Source: Apodospora peruviana
Taxonomy: Eukaryota > Ascomycota > Sordariomycetes > Sordariales > Lasiosphaeriaceae
Length of the DNA stretch: 64,000 bases
Assembly (NCBI GenBank): GCA_033439685.1
Contig: JAUEDM010000007.1
Coordinates: 1,178,001 to 1,242,000, forward strand
Direction of reading: 5' to 3'
A program made the translations under genes and the position numbers. The notes under the pieces are model-generated. The model searched no databases and was not told the origin of the DNA. It saw nothing but the letters and a program-made list of their open reading frames with translations. Positions 1 through 12,218 of this stretch are shown piece by piece. Positions within the stretch are counted from its first letter, which is position 1; each line of letters starts with the position of its first letter.

Positions 1-1499
1 TTCCACTTCTCCTGCCAGCCCTGAAAAAAGGGGCTCTCGTCCAGCGTCCCGACCTCCCAGTCCGGCGGCACCACCCCATTATCAACCTGCTCTTTCGCCC
101 ACCCCTCGAGCGCCTCCATCGCCACCCTCCTAACATTCGGATCGCACTTGTACGTAATCAGGTTCTCCTTGCCGCCGTCCAGGATCCTGTGCAGCAGCGC
201 AGGGATATACGGCTCGTCTCTCAGGTCCTCAAACTTGGTGATGATGACCTTGAAGTTGAACACCACGGCCCCGCTAATCGGCAGCCGCCGCAGCGTCTGC
301 GAGTCGCACCGCAGCCGGAGATCCTTCACCGTCAACTTCTCGGGATGCTTCGCAAACGCGCTCCGCGTCCAGCCGGGCTCGACGTCAGGCGACGTAAACA
401 TGACCTCCCAGTCCTCGAGCGACCACGAGCAGCGCGTGATGGGCTGGTCGACGGGCATCTTGCTGAAGTAGCGGTCCATGCTCATGGCCATTTTGTCGCG
501 GTCAGGCACGTGCTCGTGGATGTCGCGCAGGACCTTGTCGCGGTGCTGGCCGATGTTCCACCCGACGGAAGAACAGGTCGCCGCCGCGCGAAGATAATAA
601 AACCCGTCGTCTTCGTTGCGGAGCATGAGCGCGTAGTCCTCGGGCACGTTGTCGAAGATGGCTTTGAGGGATGGCGTGGTGAGCAGGTCGGTCGTGGTCT
701 CGAGCAGGCGGTTGTGGAATACCGTGTTGTCGGCCGACAGCGAGAAGTGCTGCGGGTAGCGCTTGACCATGAACTGGAGCAGCATCTCCATGAGCTCGCG
801 GGTCGCGAGGTCGGCGGCCGGACCATGGAAGAAGATTTGCGAGGGGTACTTGTTCAGGAGCTCGAAGCGCTGCGCCATGGTGGACTTGTAGTTTTGCTCC
901 AGCTCGATCCACCAGTCTGGTTCATATTTCATGAGGGCTGAACCACACTCGCCAGTTAGCCGATATACTCAGGTATTGTTGGTATGGGCGGATGACTGAC
1001 CCATGTGCTGGTGATATCCCCAGCGGAACGGGCGGAACGGGCGAAACACGGCCTTGTTGATGTCCCACTCCGGACCCGTTGGGTTGGGATCCCGTACGCC
1101 GCTGAGGACGGCATAGTCGGGAAACCGGCCGAGCTTTCGGATGTCCTGAGTTGAAAAGCCTGTTGGGGTGTACAGATTATCCTCGCTCAAGTCCGGTTTC
1201 TTGGTTGTTGTGAGAGCTCGGGACTTGAGCATCTCGGCCGACACTTCTTTTAGCTCATGGGCTGATTTCTCGAACCCGGGGAGACTGGCAAGCGCATGGC
1301 GTCGAGATGGGGGGAATTGGAGGATGTGCGGGAAGGATTTTGTGTCGATCGGGGCGTTTTTGTGTTTGCTGCTGTTGTTGAGGATCAAGCGATGTGCCAC
1401 GAAGCTGACAAGAAGGACGGTAAGACCAAGTGAGGCAATTATGGCACTGTTGGTACCGAAACCAAGGTTGATATCTGGGAGGACAAAGTTGGGTGCCAT
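1..1499 (-). CDS. DUF3445 family haem-dependent oxidative N-demethylase-like protein (3' end cut by window edge)
   Basis: Two exons, complement(1..937, 1001..1499), separated by a 63-nt GTCAGT...CAG intron with a GCTAACT branch site. Translation starts at MAPNFVLPD, which is preferred over the longer ORF because upstream residues look non-coding. Residues about 20-43 form one membrane anchor. The DUF3445 (PF11927) signature FRPFRWGYHQHMGL spans the splice junction, followed by MKYEPDWWIELE, the Asp/Pro-rich DNVPEDYALMLRNEDDG stretch and ITRCSWSLEDWEVMF. In this family, bacterial members use haem to demethylate amines oxidatively; the substrate of fungal members is not known, so the reaction is inferred from the family. 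The protein runs off the left edge at EESPFFQGWQEKW-like residues, so its stop is not seen. Family assignment is firm, substrate is open. Confidence 0.8.
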
Positions 1500-2652
1500 G
1501 GTGGCATTATATATGATTACAGCTACGCTCACATCAACTCCCTCGGATTGATGAGATATAGAGGTCGGTTGACTGTTTGGAGTCAAAGAGAGCTGCCGTC
1601 GCCAACTTTTATCTATGCAAGTCTGTCGTTCGCCACAACATGCCCTGAGTGCGGGGGAGGTGTGATACGTGACAGGTCCTGTCTGTATATCCATGCCGGG
1701 CTCTGGTTGGTATCAACTGATACAATCGGGATGGGCAAGCACACCCCCAAGGTCAGCTAGACCGGGTTGGGCATGGCAGTGCGGTGGATCTAGACTTTTA
1801 TTGGGCTAAATGTCCCCGGCTTGGCTGTTGGCTCTGCCGTTGGGATTACCCCACGGGAACTGATAAGCACACATGGGGCCCGCTGGCTTTACTAAGAACA
1901 AAACTTTGAGCTGGATTGCACGGTGTGGTTTGTAGGTCAATGCTTGGCTCGAATCAGAGCTGGAGAACCACCAGCGTTGCCCTAGAAATTGTCTTCAGAT
2001 TCCTTCCATGTCTATCGGATAGGTCCGTCTCTCGAGATACTCGGTGTTTTCTCGGTGGGGTAGCATCAAAATGTCTCCAAGGTCAAACTGTTTGTCTGGT
2101 AGTTTAGGTAATAGCAGTTGATTGGGACTTTTGTTTATCATATAGACCATGCCGTGGTAGTCCCTGATATCGAACGCCTTGTTACAAACAAAGCAGGATA
2201 CCGAGACACTTGACAGTGCTCAACGTACCTAGTCGTATCAGACGTGAGACTGGTGTAACAAACGTGGAGCGCCGGCTGCATAAGGCAGGTACCGTAGGAT
2301 ATGTGTGCGAGTCCCCGCATTTTCGTTGTTTTATGTATGTCCAGCGAGTTTTTTACTGTTTCTCCCAAGAGCAGTGATATCTACCTCATGTCGACAAGGC
2401 GTTATTGTGGCACTGCCGGCTGTTGTGTAACACAACATGCCAATCAAGTTGAAGAACGATATCGTGACCAACGTACCTAGGATGCCTAGTACAGATCGGT
2501 ACACAAGTTGCATGCAGGCAACACTGCCCCTCCTTTCGGATCAAATGGTGTTCCCAGATCTCATTATTTTCCTTCCTCTTCCTGCTCCGGCACTTTTCGG
2601 CCTCCCATCTGGATATAATTCATTACCGTAATACTATCCCATTTCTGCTAAA
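1500..2652. other. Intergenic, no gene recognised
   Basis: Only short overlapping ORFs below 80 codons without family features. It contains the promoter of the leftward DUF3445 gene next to 1499. Nothing else recognisable was seen. Confidence 0.6.
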
Positions 2653-4504
2653 ATGAGGCTCCTCAACACAACGACACTTCGGCTGGAAGAGTTCATTCAC
2701 ATTGGAAACTTTTATTCGCCCGGACTGAAATACGCCATCCTCTCTCACACCTGGGAACAAGAGGAGGTCAAATTCTCCGACATTGCCGACCTCTCCCACA
2801 CCCGTAAGCTAGCTGGTCTCTCCAAAGTTGAGGGTGCTTGCGCTTTGGCGGCCAACCAAGGATTCGATTGGATCTGGATCGATACATGTTTGCATTGACA
2901 AGTCCAGCAGCGCTGAACTGACCGAGTCAATCAACTCCATGTATCGGTGGTATCAAGGTCGACTTTTATGCCCAGGACTGGTCTCTGCTTGGAAAGAAGA
3001 GCGACAGGCCGTTCCTCTCCGTGCTTTCCGAGGCCACCAACATCGAGCAGGCAGTTCTAAGCGGCAAGACTCATATAAGCTCTGCCTGCGTGGCCAGAAA
3101 GATGTTTTGGGCATCCAAGCGGGAGACCACCCGACCCGAAGACGAAGCGTATTGTCTCATGGGCCTTTTCGCCGTCAACATGCCTCTGATTTATGGAGAA
3201 GGTACCAGAGCGTTCCAACGCCTGCAGGAAGCCATCATTAATCAGAATGGCAATGACCAGTCAATCCTCGCATGGTATCAAATGGAAGATAGATTTGATT
3301 GGGGCAGATACGACATCCTCGCACCAAGACCCTCATGTTTTGCCCTTTTCGGGCGACTTACTAGCCTACTCCTATTCGCCGCACGATCGTCATCGGAGAC
3401 ATTGCTGGGGAAACGGAATGATTCTGAGCGGCAGTACCCTCGAGCTGCCTGCCCTTATGTTTGACCACATGGCCGGGGATGGAGAAGGGAGCCAACAGTG
3501 CGGCATCCAGCATTTAGGTGCTGGGCCAGAGCTCAGTAAGAGGTTCCTCGACTCAGGCGAGAGTTGGGAAACCACCATTGTGGTTCTTGACTGCCAGCTG
3601 GGCCCGATCCCAGGAACCTCGCCACTATTAATTCTGGTGCCAAACGATGCCAACTTCTCCAGCGACATTTCTGACCCCGAGGACTTATATCCGCGGGATA
3701 TCCTAACGAGCCAGTCCTAAAATATAGCGCCCACGACCCGATATTGATTGCGCCAAGGCAATCTTCCCTCGGCACAGATCTCCGTCAGTCGAACTTGACG
3801 GTACCGAGAGATCAGCGGGATTCGCGAGGTATTGCGTCCCAGCTTGGTAGAAATGGCTATCGAATTTACTAGCAGAAGTTACTAATACTACCAGGAAACT
3901 CCTGTTCTAATCACCTGAGCGGTAAAACGATTTGTCTCACAAGGTCTCTCGACATGCCTGATCCTGCGGATGAGACCCATCCACTTGTTTTAGACAGCAC
4001 AGTTTCTGGCTAGTTCCTTCGCCATCTAAGACTACTGATTTCAACATCGCGGTGTCTGCCCTTTTTCCACCGGAGGAGTGGGATGATAAATCCCTCCGAA
4101 TACAAATACTCGTTCTTATCTTTAAAACCGCTCATCGGTCCCCGCAGTCACATATCAGCGCGGTCACAGGCATTAAACTCGGCAATGGTGCTGAGGCAAG
4201 ATTGCGGGTACGAAACGCGGTTCTGGTATTTGGGGTCATATCAGCAAGTCACGAGTATGAGTTATGGTGTCACCTGGTCGAGGACGATGGGATCTTGCCG
4301 TCGGATCTCAGTCGGTTCGACGACATGAGTGCAGCGGATTATGAACCACTGCTCCCAGAGTCGTCTCTTCAGGTCGACACCGGTGTAGTACTCAAAGCTA
4401 CTGTCCTGTGGACCACTGTGTTGAATATCGGGTACGAACTCGTCAAGATTTGGATCGAGACGGATGCAGACAAGATGCTAAGCTTGGAACAATTGGTGGT
4501 GTGA
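2653..4504 (+). pseudogene. HET-domain (heterokaryon incompatibility) protein pseudogene
   Basis: The start MRLLNTTTLRLEEFI, then YAILSHTWEQEEVKF and GFDWIWIDTC, are the classic N-terminal HET motifs (PF06985). An extra T near 2889-2891 shifts the frame; reading resumes as CIDKSSSAELTESINSMYRWY. Directly after MYRWYQ the sequence jumps to VDFYAQDW, so roughly 50-60 residues that normally carry the WTLQEL motif are missing and the frame changes again. The C-terminal HET block (SEATNIEQAV, KRETTRPEDEAYCLMGLF, MPLIYGEG, AFQRLQEAI) is well preserved from 3015 to 3290, then another shift near 3320-3340 leads into PFSGDLLAYSY to about 3720. An open stretch from 4052 (ALFPPEEWDDKSLRI) may be the old C-terminus; that part is tentative. 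HET proteins trigger cell death after fusion of unlike strains; this copy cannot make an intact protein as read. Confidence 0.8.
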
Positions 4505-6731
4505 TTCAACCAGAAGCTGAAATCCATGATAGTATAGCCTACCTTGCCCATGTTGAAGCAATGCAAACTTGGATCGGTTCGCATGAGTATAATGACATAG
4601 GCTTGGCAGTCGAAAGACGAACAATACCCACGATATCCATCTACGTAAGAACTTTATATTGCAGCTTACGCTCTCTCACAGTCATTAATTGGGTATTCGT
4701 CTACCTGAAGCTTGGGTCGGAACCACAACCCACGTTCCCGGCCAGGCAAGCCCAAAACGGATAGGGATATTGATTACACCATCACTTTGCCTGTTGGCCA
4801 GACTCGACCATCATCACGCCAGGGCTCGCTCGCATCAAGCAATTAATGTTCACGACATGAATCAGTCAGATACGGACCCAGATACCAAGGTAGCGCCGAG
4901 CTTTGTGACGTACTTGGGACGCGTACGCTTTTTGTGGGCCCAACGGGTTGTTATTGTTTCTCCTCGAGTCCTCCATGTCGATTTGGATCTCGTCATTAAT
5001 GCCAAGCTGACCTAGTGCGCAGAAGATTCTCGAGACCCGGGGAAGCGAATCTCTGGTCCCTCTCCGAATCTCCTCCCCCCTCTCAAATACCAAGTTTCGG
5101 TACGCCCATCTCCACCCGCCGCGGTAGATGAGATGCGTCGTCCCGATAGTAGCCTATATCAAACCCACGCACCGAGGATCGAATCGATAAATTGACAGGT
5201 CCGTGGGCCCTTATTTCACGTTTCATGCGGGGGCAAAGGAGTCTTTATTAGGCGATGTATTCTGCCGGCTATTGAAGATTACAGTGCCACTATATTCGAC
5301 GTCTACTATTAGCCGCAACCCCATGCCACTGTCGGATGTTACCCCGGATTCCAGAAACCCAGCTACCACGTTATCCTCACCAATGTGATAAGAGGATAGT
5401 ACATACATGTGGGTTCTCTGACGCAGCCTTACTTGGTGCTGCGTAGCTGCTACTCCACCTACCCGACCCTTAAGCGTATTACAACCAAGTGTACCTGGAT
5501 TAGTTCGAGTTAGGAAGGAGGAAGTGCCGTAGACAAAGTCTTGGAAAGCTTGATTTCTAGCACCACGGTAGAGAGATGATACTTCACCTGGGCAATACCT
5601 AGGCATCTGTCTTTGACCACATCTCCAGTTCTGCCAGATCTTCAACTCGCCCCTTACTTAATACCAAATCTCTAAATCGCTTGGCTACATGTAACGACCG
5701 GTATATCACTATCGTCGTCACGATGTCTATTTTGGGGAACGCGGGGCCAACTCGGCGGCTCGCTTCCCATCTTTGCATTGAATGGAGTCTCGTCCCGCAG
5801 ATAAAGCAGACCGCTATATGAGGATATCATTCATCCGCCAATGGGCCCAGCTTTGTGCAAGAGCACATCATCTCGCTTGCTACATAACAATCTCATCTAT
5901 GATCGAGTATGACACGTTCCTCAACATCACTTGCGGCAAAATTGATGCGCTGCCGGGTCTGTTGTGACAACTCGGCTACACCATGCCCCAGGTGCTATTA
6001 CAAGCGGAACTGAATTAACAATAAACATGAGATAACTAGGTCGCTACCATGCAAACCCCTGCCCCTTGTTCCCATCAAGACCGATCTGACCCCACATCCC
6101 GGTCAACCCCTACCTATTCTGGAAGCAGTGTTCAAGATGCATCACCACGGAAGGTCCAGTTCCAAGCCCGAGAGCTCCATTTCTTCCATATTGAGCATCC
6201 AATACACGTCTCTTGCGCGGCTCCTTTCCCGGTTCCCACACCCACCACTACCCTTCGTTCCCCGCACATGCGCGGCTGACAACTACACACACCTCTTTTA
6301 TGGACATGAAGATTCATGATGACTGGTTGCCAAGAGATAGAGGCGGTAGTGAGCTATGATATGACCTAGAGGTGCCGGACCGGGGGTCCAGTCCACTCAC
6401 TGCCAAGATTTGGCTACCAGGAATCAGTCGAGGCTGGCCGTCCCGTACTCGAAATCATGCAGTCCATTATCGTAGACTCGTCTATATAAGTCTAGACCTT
6501 TGCCGCCCGAGCATCTGATATTCTTTTTTTTTTTTTTTTTTTTTTTCCCGTGCGTCTTCACTGTTTCGAGTCTTGCATCAACTACCTGTCCGCTTCAGCT
6601 CCAACAGCCTTACAGCTTACGTGCAACTTCAAGGTGGATAAAGACCTCCCACCCCTCAAGTTCAACAAGGTCAGACCGAAACTAAACTAAACCCACCCAA
6701 AGCTCACCCAACCTCAACCACACTCTTCAAG
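4505..6731. other. Gene-poor stretch
   Basis: A 140-codon leftward ORF (5223-5645) and several shorter ones lack family features or intron signals. A run of T (about 6523-6546) and a TATA-like element lie near the right end and belong to the gene at 6732. No RNA gene was recognised. Confidence 0.5.
6481..6547 (+). promoter_or_regulatory. TATA-like element and poly-T tract upstream of the repeat-protein gene
   Basis: CTATATAAG at 6481-6489 lies about 240 nt upstream of the ATG at 6732, followed by a run of about 24 T and a CT-rich, A-rich leader ending in CACTCTTCAAG just before the start. This layout is typical of strongly expressed filamentous-fungal genes, but promoter activity is inferred. 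Confidence 0.5.
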
Positions 6732-7472
6732 ATGCTTCCCAAGGTCTTCCTCACCGCTCTCCTCGTGGTCCCCTACGTGGCCGGTGCCGCCGTGCCCCAG
6801 CAGGACTCGGTCAACCTCGCCATCCGTGACGACGCCCCCAAGACCGACGCGACTCCTCTTGGAGTTGAACCCGACAAGGAGGGCAAGGGCAAGGGCAAGG
6901 GCAAGGCTACCGGTAGTGCCATCCCGTACCCAACTGGCGCCAAGCCTACCGCCAGCGGTGTCCCCAAGCCTACCGGGAAGGCCAAGGGTACGGGAAAGGC
7001 CAAGGGCACCGGAGTCAGGCCCACCGGAGCCCGTCCAACACCGACTGGAGCTCGCCCGACCGGAAAGGCCAAGCCGACGGCTGTCCCGAAGCCTACGCTA
7101 CTTACCATCGTCGTTCCTCGCGACGAGGTCCCCCAGTCCGCGGCACCGGCTGGTGTCGAGCCCGACAAGAAGGGCAAGGGCAAGGGTAAGGGCAAGGCTA
7201 CCGGTACTGCTCTCCCGTACCCAACCGGAGCCAAGCCTACTGCTGGCGGCGGCGCGAAGCCGACCGGCAAGGCCAAGGGTACTGGAAAGGCCAAGGGCAC
7301 CGGAACCAGGCCTACCGGGGCTAGGCCCACCGGAGCTCGCCCAACGCCGACCGGCGCTCGCCCGACCGGCGCTCGTCCCACTGGAGCCCGCCCGACCGGC
7401 GCTCCTAGGCCCACCGGCGCCACCATCGTCCCTGCGATTCCCTCGCCTGCTACCATTGTCGTCCCCAAGTAG
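6732..7472 (+). CDS. Secreted Lys/Gly- and Pro-Thr-Gly-rich repeat protein of unknown function
   Basis: Single exon, 246 aa. Residues 1-18/20 (MLPKVFLTALLVVPYVAGAA) are a clear signal peptide. The rest is two diverged copies of one unit of about 95 residues (about 31-121 and 130-229): an acidic lead-in (IRDDAPK / PRDEVPQ), the constant GVEPDK, an alternating (KG)4K tract, ATGxALPYPTGAKPTA, TGKAKGTGKAKGTG, and a run of PTGARPT heptads. The second copy has more heptads. No cysteine and no catalytic-looking motif is present, and the mature chain is strongly basic. No KR or RR Kex2 sites separate the units, so a Kex2-processed peptide precursor is not supported. It could be a cell-wall or polyanion-binding protein; that is speculation. 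The antisense strand is also open through the repeats because of their composition. Confidence 0.75.
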   Translation: MLPKVFLTALLVVPYVAGAAVPQQDSVNLAIRDDAPKTDATPLGVEPDKEGKGKGKGKATGSAIPYPTGAKPTASGVPKPTGKAKGTGKAKGTGVRPTGARPTPTGARPTGKAKPTAVPKPTLLTIVVPRDEVPQSAAPAGVEPDKKGKGKGKGKATGTALPYPTGAKPTAGGGAKPTGKAKGTGKAKGTGTRPTGARPTGARPTPTGARPTGARPTGARPTGAPRPTGATIVPAIPSPATIVVPK

Positions 7473-7714
7473 AGGACTGGGCTGACTTACTGGGTGAAGG
7501 ACGGGAAAACCATGGAGGTGAAGGTTGAAGATGTCATTTCGAGGGATCTGACGACGGATGGGGTCTGTTCTTAGGGACCATGTATTTTACTTCAAACTGC
7601 AGCTTTGAATTTGAACGAGAGGCCGAAAGCGGTGAACTGAACCGAGCTACTACTCGGGTCAACTATCAGATTCAACTTAGTGCATAGTGTCATCTTTCTT
7701 CAAGCTCTTCTTTT

Positions 7715-9385
7715 CTACATAGGATTAACCACCGCCCCGTTTTCCACAAGAACTAGTTCGTCCACTCTGCCCGTGGCATATTCGACCCGCTTCCAAGTCT
7801 TCAAGGTCCCAGTACTCGTATCGAGTTCCCAAATCCGCGCTCGGCGGTGAAATCGCTTTCCGCCGTACGAACAATAGCCGCCGAAACCACTGCCACCTCC
7901 ATAGCATAACCAAACTTGATGCGATTTGTCGCCTTCATCCTGCTGTTGCGTCTGTTGCGGCGGCGGCGGCGGCGGCGGTGGCGGTGGCAGCAGAGCGCAA
8001 AAGTCATTTACGTGATCGTGCCCGCAGCCCAACGCTGATACGCCCTCTTCAACCAAAGCGTCGTAGAAGTGGGAGTTAAAGCTGGGAGTTTCGGAAGGTT
8101 CCCCCCGGTGGCCGTTACGTATATCAAGACGGGGGTCACGGAACTCAGGAAGGGGGATGTGCAGAAAGGCTAGAGACAGATGAAAGCCGTCGTCCTTCTC
8201 ACGCGCTTTTCGTAGTGCTTGGGAAGCTTCCTTGAACCAATCAATTTGGGTTTGCTTGATGGGATCATAGTCGGGATTGCGGATCTCGCTGGGTATTTGA
8301 CCGTGTGAGTCCAGGAAATATAACGTTGATAATGGGCGCTGTGACGGTTCCGGAGCCAGGACCTGAAGGTAGAAGTTGCCTATGCCGTCAACATGCTCTG
8401 GGCCTGGCCCACAGAGACTAAAAGGCAGATTCTGAAGGATTGCCATCTGTGCCGTGCCTGTAAGGTACCTAGTCAGCAAGAATGAACGGCTATCATTCCC
8501 CAAACCCGGCATTAGGGAGTTGCATAAGTATACTGAGGAGCAAAGAAGTTACCCACGTGATAGTGCGTGAATGCCCTCACTGTCGTGATTGCCGAATACA
8601 GCCGTAAATGGGATTGAACGCTCGATGATGGGAGCAACGACCTTGAACAGCGAAGTTTGGCTGTCGGGGATGTCGTGGTGCAACTGATCTCCAGTGAGAA
8701 CCACAAGGTCCGGCTTCTCGACATCCAAGACCCTCCCAATGAAGTCAACTGTAAGTGGGTCGGCCGCGCTTTCTGGCAGATATTTCCCATGGGCATCGAT
8801 AGCATCTTTACATACCCCGGAACCAACGACCATGTGCGTGTCGGAGATCTGCACAATCTTGAATTTGCCATCATCCCTGACTCTAAAAGCTGGCCGAGCA
8901 TCTGGTCTCGGCTTGACCCTGCCCTGGAGGACGCTAAGTCTGGGAACGGGTACCTCTGGCCGACCGTCAAGTTGGAGCCATCTTGGCATGAGAGTCCATT
9001 GCGGCCGTGGGTCAACGGCATCCACACCAAACAGAACGTCCAACTCTGTCACGGCCTGTTTGATCATGCCGCAGAACTTGCTTCTTATCACCCAGATTCC
9101 GCCAGGTCGACCCTCCCATGGAAGTCCTGTGTTGAGGTTGAGAGGTGGAAGGCCGCCGACTTTGATACCCATAACCACCATGTCATCGGGTGCAAGGTTT
9201 TCCTCATTCGCTAGCGCCACATATAACCATGCACTCTGCTGAGATGTGTAGAGGAAGAGATCTTTTTCTATGCGGTGCCATATTCGCGGGTCCAGTCCGC
9301 AGGTCAAGGGTGAAACTGTCGGAGGGAATATGCATACTGTCAGATCTGTAACAACTGAATGCGAATCATGAGAACCAGCGGCCAT
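7715..9385 (-). CDS. Calcineurin-like metallophosphoesterase, Dcr2/Sia1-like
   Basis: Two exons, complement(7715..8457, 8557..9385), 523 aa; the intron uses GTGGGT...CTTACAG, the only donor that keeps the frame (HALSRTAQMAILQNLP). The N-terminal segment with GLDPRIWHRIEKDLFL and LAPDDMVVMGIKVG is typical of the fungal Dcr2 group. Metal-ligand motifs are present in order: VQISDTHM, LTGDQLHHD, FGNHDSEG, AFLHIPLPEF and CGHDHVNDF. Dcr2 in yeast dephosphorylates targets in the unfolded-protein response and cell-cycle start; the role here is inferred. The family's usual N-terminal membrane anchor is missing from this start, so an upstream exon is possible. A run of ten prolines followed by a Gln-rich patch interrupts the C-terminal part and is encoded by a GGC-type microsatellite. 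Confidence 0.85.
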
Positions 9386-9861
9386 GGTATGGGGAGTTGA
9401 CGATGGCGTCGATACTTTCCCGGGGGAAAGAACAGGGCAGGAGGGGGTTGTTCTGGCAGCGAAAGTAAGGCACAGTTACCCAGGTGACGTCAGGCAAGGC
9501 ATTCTCTACTCCGATACGAAACGAACATTATTGGACGTGAAGGCTGCTGCGGGGGTGCTGCGCAGTATCTGCGCTGCGGGAGAAGAAACTTGAAGCAGGT
9601 TGTATGCAATGCCACGTCAAAAACATCACCATCAGTCTATATTTCTAGTTTACACACAACCGCGTCCAAACCTCAATGTTGGAGCTGTTTTAATTGGTCT
9701 TTGATGGACCTACGGAATTATTAGTGGGGAATCAAATGCCTGTGTATTACTAACTCGGCCAGCTTTCACCCCCTTGGGCCCCTTGCACCCTCATCAACCA
9801 GAACTCCTGCATGTGGTCCTCCGGACTCACTTCTCAACACTTGTTTTGTTCGCATGCCACA
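9386..9861. other. Divergent intergenic region
   Basis: It holds the promoters of the leftward phosphoesterase and the rightward CorA-like gene. An upstream in-frame ATG at 9811 exists, but the later MAEQARVAV start is preferred. No other feature was recognised. Confidence 0.5.
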
Positions 9862-11883
9862 ATGGCAGAACAAGCCAGAGTCGCCGTCATAGAACTTGCC
9901 CATAACGACGCGCAGCGGCAGCCCCAGCCTCCGGCTGCCAACCTCGTCATCCACGAGTCGTCCTCCCCAACAGACCTCGAGACCTATCTCGCCGCGTCAT
10001 CGTCATCACCCAATCTACAACGCATAATTCTCGTCGAATGGGCCGCAACCCTCGGCGATGCTGCTGCGGCAGCACCACCACCACCGCAGCCGAGGAGACA
10101 CAGTATCCGCGGCGTCCTCGAGACCAAACTCGGCATCCCTGTCGAGGTGTTCCAGGAGCACGCCAGCCATGGCCTCGGCTTCGAGCCGCGCGAGAACCAG
10201 ATTATCAAATCTTATCTCCCCACGGCCCGCCCGGCTGAAGAGAGCTGGTGCATCACGCTGTACACTCTGCTCGAGTACACCGGTACCGCCAAGGACCTGC
10301 AGTTCCCTTGTCCTCTGACGCGGAGGATTCTGTGCCCTGGCGATGCTGGACTGACGCTGGTCTGTGATGCCACTGAGAGACAGCTGCAGTTGCACAAATG
10401 GAGGGCACGGGAACAGCGTTGGCTCATTATCGCGCCGAGGAAGTGCTCATATTGGTCCAAGAGGAATGACAATGGGGTTGGTTGGACGGGTAAGTAATTA
10501 CTACTTTACCTATCAACACTGGACTGTGCCTTTTGGGGTTGAGCCGGCTTCATGGACCATTCCACTCTACACCTCGATGCGTTAGTGACAAGCAGTTTCT
10601 GACTATGGACTACAGTGGTTATTATCGTTGACCCCACGCCCAAAGCTGCCGCCGTCCTTTGGGATAAGGGTCCCGACAGAAAGTCAGATCCGGTTTCCTT
10701 GAAGCAGCAGAGCCCCTTCTTGGGTGGCTATCACGAATTCGTCCCCCGCGAAATAGCTGTGGATGGCGGGCTGTCGGACGTAACTAGGGAAACACTACGG
10801 ACACCGGATCAGCCTACATTGACCCCTCCTCCAGGGGAACAGGTTCAAGCGCAGATTGCCATGCAACGAGTGTCCGGAAGTATACAGAGGCAACATGACT
10901 ATAATATACCACTCGAACGAATCACCACACCCAGCTCCGAAGAGGAGGACGAAACCGAAGACCAGAGGAAAGCCCGCATCCTCGCCGACCTCGAAAAACC
11001 CGTCTCCCCTCGAACGTCCCTCCTCGACGACCTACGGTACTACTTCACTCGCCATTCCCAGCTTCTTCTCCCAGACCATCACCACCCCCGGACACGATCT
11101 ATCGAGCCCTGCATGACAACTCTCTTCCCGCTCAAGCTCATCGCAAGTCACTACTGCTTGCTGCACTCGTTCGTGGCGTTCCAGACCGCCATGATGCGCA
11201 GCACCGGCTGGTCGGTGAAGCGCGAGACGCCGCAGCAGGACGCCGAGGCGGCGCAGGTCGAGACCGCCTGGAGCCGGTTCCGGTGCAGCGAGTATCTGGA
11301 AGCGATCGAGGCGCTCATGGACACGTTGGGGATTCCGTATCATTCCGCCGAGATGGACTCGACTTTTCTGGTATCGAGTAATCCATATAACCTTACCAGT
11401 GCAGTTCTGTGCCCTAGGGTATGTTGTAGCAGTACTAACGATGCAACCGAGGGAGGAGAATCATCTGGTATTGAAGCAAGGGGAGGAGGAGGAGCATGGA
11501 AATCAGCGGCGGCCGACTTCTCGTATCTACATCGACAATTCTCCATCCGCAGGCAAGACTACGGACGAATCACGACGTCTATAGCTGCGCTGGCGGGGAT
11601 CATTACAGGACGGGTCGCTCTGAGCGAAGCCAAGACTGCAAAATCTTTGACATACGTCGCGATGCTGTTCGCTCCGTTGGCGTGGGTGGCAGCGTTGTAT
11701 TCCCTGCCACAGGCCGCGCCGTACCAGACGTACTGGGCGACTGCGATCCCGGTTACGGCGCTGGTGTGGGCGTTGCTTCTGGGCTGGCATAACAGACATC
11801 GAGTTGTGAGGATCGTGAGGGGTGTGAGGGTTCGTTTGCGCCTGAGAAAGAGGAGGCGAAAGAGTGCTGGGGATATGGTATGA
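9862..11883 (+). CDS. CorA-like two-transmembrane fungal protein
   Basis: Two exons, 9862..10489 and 10616..11883, 631 aa; the 126-nt intron is GTAAGT...TACAG and restores GWTVVIIVDP. The long N-terminal part is soluble and contains the DPTP segment and an acidic patch (SSEEEDETED). The C-terminal part has a predicted helix (FSYLHRQFSIRRQDYGRITTS) leading to two hydrophobic segments around residues 558-578 and 581-600, the layout of CorA-superfamily proteins. The canonical GMN pore motif after the first segment is not visible, as is common in fungal CorA-like proteins, so Mg2+ transport is not assured. A Ser/Gly-rich insert sits just before the helix. The basic C-terminal tail (RVRLRLRKRRRK) would face the cytosol. 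Gene model firm, function tentative. Confidence 0.7.
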
Positions 11884-12178
11884 TTGGAAGTGGAGAGGAG
11901 TATTGTACAAACCATGGACCGAGCTTGAAAGGAACATAGACTATAGATAGATTTTTTTTAGTACCAAATTTCCAAGGAAGATAGAAACGTGCAAACGGTG
12001 TAGTGCGATTAAGCTTGACATAGAAGAGACTACTACGATTTTAGTGGCGCGATTTCCAAGGCACGGGGAAAACCCACGATGCAGCTAACCTGCATCACAT
12101 CATCCTGCGTCCTAACGTCCTCTCCATCAATCCAAATTCGAAATATCATGAGTCATGAATTGGCTGTCAAAACGGTTC

Positions 12179-12218
12179 GGGGGGGGAAGGGGGGCGGGGG
12201 GGGGGGGGGGGGGGGGGG
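12179..12218 (+). repeat. G-rich tract with an uninterrupted run of 23 G
   Basis: A block of G interrupted only by AA and one C, ending in 23 consecutive G at 12196-12218. It could fold as a G-quadruplex; its exact length is likely to be unreliable in assemblies. Confidence 0.8.

Noticed and set aside
5223..5645. 140-codon leftward ORF in a gene-poor region
   Set aside because: No domain, signal or conserved-looking block; length is not rare by chance. Not listed as a gene.
6773..7468. 231-codon leftward ORF opposite the repeat protein
   Set aside because: It mirrors the sense-strand repeats, has no signal or domain, and is explained by GC-rich repeated codons.
6732..7472. Kex2-processed peptide (RiPP) precursor
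   Set aside because: Repeats are not separated by KR or RR sites and carry no short core peptide.
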